Under the pieces are notes generated by a model. It saw nothing but the letters and a program-made list of their open reading frames with translations, made no database searches and was not told the DNA's origin. The translations under genes were made by a program, and so were the position numbers. A stretch of 64,000 bases of DNA, taken from positions 1,239,576-1,303,575 of the forward strand of contig JADCRB010000043.1 in assembly GCA_021464245.1 (NCBI GenBank). The letters are read 5' to 3'. Positions 57,023-64,000 of this stretch are shown here, in pieces. This DNA comes from Carallia brachiata. Taxonomy: Eukaryota; Streptophyta; Magnoliopsida; Malpighiales; Rhizophoraceae. The first letter of the stretch is position 1. Every line of letters begins with the position of its first letter.

Positions 57023-60000
57023 CAGGGTCTTGGATCACGATGGGTAACAGTTGGTTGGCGGCTAAATCTATACGGACAAAACCAAAAAAAAGCATCAATA
57101 TGCTATAATTTGGTGTCTTCATAGGTATTCTGAACAAATTAAAATTAATAATTTTTAATTTTTATTTTAAAAATTATTAATTTTATTTTAAAATTATCAA
57201 TATTAATTTCATTTAAAATATCAACGAAATACTAATATTCAACATACCACCATTTTTTTAAAATAAAAAGGCCTAATTAGGGCCGATTTGGGCTTTGATG
57301 GAACTTTGCTATGGATATTGGGTTGTCAAATAATCAAATATAACCAACAGACATGTGAGGATCCCATATAATTTTGATAATTGGAAATTGAGGTTTTTAA
57401 TTGGAGTCAAGATTCTACCTCTAATTTTCTTCCTCACTAATCTCTTTTCCAAGATGATATACCATTTTCACTAAAAAAAAAAAAAAAAAAAGGGCGCAAG
57501 TGACCCTGTGGCGTTTCAAAGTTATCACACATCATGTAAAAATCCTCCAATAAATTTTGATGATAGAGCTCCTCACATGCGATGTCACCAAAAAGATTCG
57601 AAAGTTATCTCGGTAACGAAAACTACAGGAGGCTACGAGTCTTAGCCTTGCGGATACTGATATGAAACAGACCCGACACAGATGCACTGTGTTAAGCCAC
57701 CAAGCTTAAACATTTTCTCATTCACAGCGATATAACCAGGTACTAGAGCAATAGTCAAGTTCAAATTAGATGACGTACTAAGGATATTGGGACCAAATAA
57801 GTTCACTGAGACCGGTGCACCGGCTGAGGTCTCACTATTGTTTTAACATTTTTTTATTTTTTATACAAAATTAAAATTTAGATGTAGATGAGTATTATCC
57901 TAAAATATATAATGTGGACACTATATGAGATTTTTATAAAAAAAAATTTCTTTTGGAAAATTTTTTTTAATGCAGTACCGACAATAATTATTATATTCAT
58001 ATTTATATGAATATGTATGTACCTATATTTTCGAAGGATATTAACCATTTTTATTAAAAAAAATTTACATGTTTGAATAATTGTGTGATGGGAATCAAGA
58101 AATTTTAATTTAAATTGTTTCTTTTAAATTAGTAGTTAGGAAGGAATAAACTGCAATAATTATAAAATGATTCATTTCAATTAATTTGTAAATGGTTATA
58201 AAATTTTGTTACTGTAATAATGTTGCATCAGATAATTGGGACACCACAATTTTTCCCCTTTTTTTTAGTAATAAATGTTTTTCTTCTCTCCATTGCTGGG
58301 AGAAAAGGAGATAATAAAAAGTTCGAGTACAATAATAATGGTTAAGACAATGTGCCTCATTTTATATAAACTGAAGTTCGAATCTCTCGTCCATATTTGT
58401 AAGTCTTTCTTTTGTTAAGCTGACACATAAATGATAACAAGATGATTGTGAGAGTCCGTCCTCTTTTAGGATTTTCTCTTTGAAATCTCAACTTTTTTTT
58501 GAAAAAAATAAAAATAAATTATAGATATATAAATTATGTATCTGTAGATTGAAATTAAAAATAATCTGTTGACGTCCGTGTACGTCTCAACTTTTGCTGT
58601 CTGTTTTGCCGTGTGTTTGGAAAAAAGTTAGAAAATAAAAAAAATAAAAAGAAAACACAAAATCTTATGCAATTCAATTGTTTGGCAATAGAGAAGAAAA
58701 TAATTAAAAAGTAATAAAAAAATGAAAAATTAACATGTGTCAGTATGTCAGAGAAGAAAAAAAAAGTATAATGATTAAAATAGTTTCACTCTATTTAATT
58801 AATTGTAAAGGTATTTTCATAATTTTAATTAATTATTTAATTTTTTGTGAGAATATTTTTATCATTTTATTTATAAATTTTTATTTCTCATATTTTCTCA
58901 TATAATTTAAATATAAAATTTTACTTTCTTATCATTTCTTATAATTTTTTTCTCATTATTATTTTTTTCATCATTTACTTTCTTACAAAAATTTAACAAA
59001 CTATTAACCTAAAATGACATCTGTTTCTTTCAACTATGTGAGAGACGACTCGTGGAGCGCCACTTGTCCCATCTTTTTAAGAATCTCGTGGCGCACTTTT
59101 GAAACGACAAATCGTTTTACCGTTCTTGAGAAGTCAAACACGGTCAAACAAACAGGCAAGTAAAATATATATATATATATACAGTAAACTAGTAAAGGAT
59201 CTTCAGAAAAGCCCAAACCCGGCCCAGTCAGCATCACCCACCAGGGGGGGCCATGACTGACGCGACGAGTATGAAAAAGAAGACGACGTCGGCGAGTCCA
59301 TATCCATCCCACGTCAAAATTCTTCTGGTGCAGCTAATAAAAAGCTTAAAAAAAATAATGAGACAAATGAATAAGAGAAAAATTAGGCAGGTAAATGCAT
59401 GAGTATCAGTAAGTAATTAGGCAAGTAATTTTATTTAGTATTAAGTTATGAATAAATTATACTTAACAAAAAGAATATTAAAAAAAAAAAAAGCAACAAC
59501 TTAATTAAAACGTTGGACTTGGAAGGAGATCAAACTCTTCTCTTCATAAATAATTTACTCCTCTGTACACCCAGAGGGGTAATGGACTAAGGGGTAATAG
59601 GATCTTTTCTCCTTTTCTATTACATATCAAATATAATCAAGTCTATTGTATATTAATTTTAATTATTATACACAACATATTTTTTTAGAAAACCAATAAG
59701 TGAAGGGTACCCACCGTCTTTTTCTGTTTTTCATCAAATATTGATTTGTTATACATTAAATCTAACTTTTATGCACATAATATATTTTAAAAAGAAAAAC
59801 AAAAAAATGAGTTTGACACACTTTTTACCTCTCCCCCAAGCCCCACAGCGTTTCCAGGCAACATTTCCCATACCATTTATATACGGTCAACTTGAGCATA
59901 GATTTAGTACCAATTACGTTGATGAAAATAGTTCAGAAGAGAGCACGCGTAAATCGGTTTGTTTGGACTCGCCTGGAGATATGGAATCCATGTCCTTTGC

Positions 60001-60100
60001 CAGCAAACGAAAAAAATGAAACGGAACTTAATTAGCCCCTTCTTGTAAGCAAAATAGGTATAAAAACGGATTAACTCTACATCCGATAAAAAATATAACA
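57023..60100. other. AT-rich intergenic DNA, no gene seen
   Basis: 57500-57780 is less AT-rich but without a coherent ORF. 58600-59000 is low complexity. A short ORF at 59034-59312 and one at 59741-60019 match nothing I recognise. Confidence 0.55.
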
Positions 60101-60805
60101 TCTATTACATTTACCCATATTTAGAAATATTCCCACCAACATCAGAATCAAAACTTAAGATGCTTCTACGAAATAAGATACTGAGACAAAAATATACTAC
60201 CTTGCCAAGAATAAGTACCCAAGACGAAGACTCTGACTGTGATTTTTCATATTGAAGTGAGAACTGGGGACAAAGAGAACTTAACTATGAAGCAATTAAA
60301 GAATTAATTGCTAAGACCTTTGAAATTATTATGTAGAATATCCAGTTTACTATTTTTTTGTGTGAAATCCAAGGCCAAAATTTGTAACACTACTACTTGA
60401 TGATTCTTTATCACCAGTATGTTCCTTAACATTAAAACTCTAACTCAAACAAGTTAACTGACCAGTCATGTACGGCACTTGACGCCAATGCTAAAAGAAA
60501 CTCAAACTAAGGAATAAATTTTTTAATATTTAACAAGTCAATTTGCTTAAAATTTATATTTGTATATTATGCTATTGTTCTTTTTTCTTCCCCTTCTTAT
60601 AGTAAGATAATGTAATCGTTGTAACTGTCAAACTAAGTCCGCAAGCACGCTTTCGGATATTCTACAGAATTACCCAAGGCGTTATTTGGATCAACATGAC
60701 ATCACCTAAAGGCTAAAGTGCCGCCAACCATGCGTGACCAGACAATTTGAGTTTATTTATAATCAATAATCGTTTGATATATATAATTTTTTAACACTAA
60801 ATAAT
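60101..60805. repeat. Segmental duplicate of 36600-38000
   Basis: Same order of matching blocks as at 36640-36900 and 37785-37990, without the MITE. The match ends where E3 begins. Confidence 0.78.
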
Positions 60806-61025
60806 TAGTGGAGTTTAAGTCAGCATTAACTTTTTAAACGTTATTATTATAGTATTTGAAGTACTGATGCAGACTTGAAAACATGACCCGTTTTCATGAA
60901 TCCATGGTCGTCCTATCAGCATTTTGTACGTGGTTCGGGCATCGATCACGTGAAACAGAGTGTGGAAGTGAGATCATCAATGGTCAGATTTAAACGAATC
61001 ATCAATTGCCTTCTGTCCTCCCTAA

Positions 61026-62945
61026 TTAAAGTCGTAAATCGTCGAAACGGCTGTTTGATAATTCATCAACACCAATGTCAAACTCATTCATGGTGGATTT
61101 TGGGATGATATTAACTATCAAACCATCATCAATCAAGATTCGATGAACCTTCTGTTTCCTTATATATCCCGACACGTAAAGTGACCGATTGTAGGGCTTA
61201 GAACCTAGCGGGAGATCCTCATCAGTAAATGAAATAGGCAGAGTAACACGCGACGTGATTTTGGGCGGCCTAATCATCCATTGAGTTGGAATCACCTGAG
61301 GGCAGAGATCTGGCTGAGGTATGGAGAGTATTGCTAACTTGATTCCATCACACTTCGAGTTGACTATAAAGTTATAAATAGTTGAAGATTCGCGAAAAGG
61401 GTTTAGAGAGCTTCAGATACCTTATCTATCATCGACTTTTTGTCGTCGTGCGGCTCTTCCTTGCAATGCTTCACCTCTTTTGATGGATTTGAAGTGATGG
61501 TGGTCTGGTTTGCCGAGGTTACGCTTCCTAATCCATAATGATTTTATTCTGACTCTTGAGCTTCATGATTAGCTCATTCAAGACAAAACATTTCTCGGTT
61601 GGATGACTTACTATGTAGTGATATCTGTAGAATTTTGGATCACTGACTTGATCATGCCCATTGGGCCGCTTGCACTCTGGGAGTGCGATCAGTTTCGCCT
61701 CCAAGGGTTGGTCAACAATGTGTGGGATGTCTAAATCAGGGAATGAATACTGCTTCTATTCCAACTCTCGTAATGTCACCTTCCGCTTTTCCTGTTGTTT
61801 TGATTGAGTTGTTAAGGTTAGGGGATTTACTTTTACTTTAGCTCCTACTTTTACCGGTGCGATATCCATTGTTATCACTTCCTTGCCTTTTCCTCAGTTG
61901 TTATGCTTCTTAGTTTCTCTTTTGGTCCCTTGCTGGTCTAACTAGATGGGTATCATGCCCACGGAAGTCTGAATGCTTATTTCCATATCATGGCGCAAGT
62001 CGCTAGTTCTTCGAAAGTTTGGGGCTTCATGTCCTGCAGTATGTATAGTAGCTCTCAATGCATTCCCTGAATACACATCTACACGGCAGAAGTCTTCGTC
62101 AGACGATCTGTGCAATTCAAACTGAGAGCATGTCATCTTTGATGTATTCGACAACGGGCTCTCTTTTCTTTATTTGGTGCTGGTAAACTTCATCATACTC
62201 ATAGTTCTTCGAGTGTTGAAGAATCTTTTGAGAAACTCTCGCTGTAGCTGTTCCTAACTTTCGATTGATTATAGTTCAAGATTTATGAACTAGGTGAAAA
62301 CGGTATCCCTTAGTAAACAAACGAATTGCTTCACCAAGAGATTTCCATAAGTTCCTGCATTGTTGTAGGTTTCAACGAAGTGAGCAATGTACTGTTTGGC
62401 ATCACCTTATCCGTCGAATTGTTGAAATTTGAGCAGTTGGTAGCCTAAAGGCATGTTGAGATTTTCGATTCGTCTGGTGTATTGTTTGACGTATATCTGT
62501 GATCCTTGGAAGGCTATAGCTTGTTGTAGGTGAATCATATTAGCTATCATATCCTGCAATTGTTGAACAGATAGCGAAAGTATAGAATTTGAGGGTGGCA
62601 GTTGTGTAAAACTACTGATTGCTTTTCAGCAGTAAAGACATCGGCTGGTGTTGCTTCTGAAGTGAAGCCGGGTGAATATAATTGCTCCTCGCGGGTCTCG
62701 AAATCAACTTAGATCTGGACCTTGCCTTTAAGAGCGGTAATCTGTTGATCTTTTTCTTCCACAACTCTGATCAGCTGCAAAATTTTGTTCTCTAATTCTG
62801 TAATTATTTCTTTTATGCTGGTTGTGTTGGTACTCATGACGGCAACAAATGAGGCTTCGCGAAAAACTGGGATAGAGGGTTCTTCTACTTCCTTTATGTT
62901 TGTTTCTACAGAATAGGTTCCATTCTGCTGAGCGGAATTCGTCAT
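61026..62945 (-). pseudogene. E3 gag and protease start
   Basis: N-terminus from ATG 62945 (MTNSAQQNG) with the coiled coil ITELENKILQLIRVVEEKDQQ. The gag core and the H/C block YVVSHP-like are split over several frames. The protease block RILIDDGLIVNIIPK lies at 61170-61120. Many stops. Confidence 0.8.
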
Positions 62946-63212
62946 GTTGCTTCCGACTTCGATCAGGGTGGGTGATCGACTTCTCCATGCGGCTAGAGAG
63001 TCAAGAGAGAAATTCTATTGTTGTGCGAGTTGTGGATTTTCCGTTTCGATATTTTGTCGGATTTGGACGGTGAGAAATTGTGTCCGTCTGCAGATTTTTG
63101 GACCTGTGTACATGAGTAGGGTAGTTGACACAGGTAGTAGAGCGGTTGTCTTCTTGCTTGTAGCAACGGTTGTGCTCCTCTTTAATACCATTGGAATGCT
63201 GGATACCTTCTG

Positions 63213-63253
<41 letters not shown>

Positions 63254-63463
63254 TATTTTTTTGTCTTTTTTCTTTTTCTTTTTCCTTTTTTCTTTTCTTT
63301 TTTTCTTTTTTTATATTTTTTCCTTTTTTATCTTTTTCCTTTTTTTTTCCTTTTTTCTTTTTTTCTTTTTCTTTTTTCTTTGTCGGCTTTTTTTTTGCCT
63401 TTTTTTTTTTTTAAGGAACAAAAGATGGGAGATTAAGAGATCCCATCGAACATGCCAAAAATT

Positions 63464-64000
63464 TGTAAGCAGTGTAAATTGTGAGTTTACAACAGTTAGA
63501 CTCGAAATACAAATACAAATTACAAATAAAAATTTAAGATAAAATAAAATTTACGTGGGGTCGATTTTCATACGGATCCTCCGATTAGTATTCTTTCATA
63601 ACTCCGTCAAGAGCTGCATGAGCTAAATCTTAACGAAAATAATTCCACAACTTTGTCTCGAACTGACTGGATCCTACTGGGGACTGAAACTAGATCTGAT
63701 GTAGACGTTTGGACTACGATCAAGAATTGCAGAGACCTGATCTGACTTGATCTGTCTTGATTTCAACAATAGCCTAATAGACTTGTTCTCGGATAAGTTG
63801 TTTGGACTTTGTTAAGAGCCATATAAGGTTTGATCTCAGCCGAATGTGTAATATTTTGATATTTTAGATTTATACTCTCACAGATCCAAATCTAAAGCGA
63901 TCAGAGAGTATAAACTCAAAATACACTTGAAAATGGATACGAGCAATATTTTGAGATTTGTACCTAAGGTATCTTCCTCAAAAGAGTTAAGAGAATATAT
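63464..64000 (-). repeat. E3 5' LTR (incomplete at window edge)
   Basis: Begins (plus strand) TGTAAGCAGTGTAAATT, matching the E2 LTR end and, more loosely, the E1 LTRs. Confidence 0.85.

Larger units (their letters stand above)
60806..64000 (-). mobile_element. E3: 5' part of a Tat-type Gypsy element
   Basis: In sense order from the right edge: 5' LTR (63464 to beyond 64000), PBS, A-rich leader with a TA tract (63217-63258), gag and the start of protease, then an abrupt end at about 60806. Same family as E1 (leader, gag and protease align) but in the normal order, without the displaced protease copy. RT to 3' LTR are missing. Confidence 0.88.

Noticed and set aside
58330..58400. GTTCGAATCTC resembling a pol III B box
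   Set aside because: No A box at the right distance, no poly(A) tail and no target duplication.
1..64000. CRISPR arrays, bacterial operons, rRNA or tRNA genes
   Set aside because: None seen. The repeats present are transposon, microsatellite or segmental duplications of a plant nuclear genome.

Overview
This is nuclear DNA of a flowering plant, most likely a eudicot. Protein-coding genes are split by short AT-rich GT-AG introns, long stretches are retrotransposon-derived, and a copy of chloroplast psbE-psbF-psbL is embedded. I cannot name the species from the sequence alone. Exon borders, target-site duplications (TSDs) and repeat alignments below were read by eye.

Only one gene is complete and undamaged: a seven-exon alpha carbonic anhydrase (40036-42111, +). 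The other host gene is an NRAMP1/6-type metal transporter (13 exons, minus strand) present as a tandemly amplified cluster. Copy A (66-2682) has exons 1-6, looks intact and runs off the left edge. Copy B (5551-21110) keeps exons 5-9 plus the end of exon 4 and is dead. Copy C (44698-50833) has all 13 exons but carries a frameshift, a retroposon at a splice acceptor and a lost TATA box. Copy D (39361-39747) is exons 12-13 only, and a scrap of exon 12 lies at 31698-31780. Flanking DNA is duplicated with them: 2729-4822 with 53700-55330, 24590-30880 with 38130-38940, and 36600-38000 with 60100-60800.

Mobile DNA fills most of the rest. Element E1 (7867-18943, minus) is an almost full-length Ty3/Gypsy Tat-type LTR retrotransposon with two RNase H domains, lying in intron 6 of NRAMP copy B. 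E2 (32005-36584, plus) is a 5'-truncated relative and E3 (60806-64000, minus) is a 5' fragment. Between integrase and the 3' LTR, E1 and E2 both carry a degenerate gene for a WUSCHEL-related homeobox (WOX) protein, with a WUS-box-like motif and a C-terminal EAR-like motif, behind its own TATA box. A second unrecognised ORF follows it. This captured developmental regulator inside a Gypsy element is the most unusual thing in the window.

A scrambled endogenous pararetrovirus (Caulimoviridae, about 4.2 kb, 25105-29320) lies between TA dinucleotide tracts. It holds two near-identical movement-protein segments and a reverse transcriptase split into two pieces in reversed order. Other insertions are a 2.4 kb Mutator-like element with long TIRs and a 10-bp TSD (42275-44642), three Mutator-type MITEs (22413-22949, 37079-37583, 56592-57011), a hairpin MITE (52088-52308), a LINE 3' end (4823-5400), a SINE (55525-55744) and a retroposon inside copy C (46019-46786). 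The duplicated flanks supply empty-site controls for several of these insertions.
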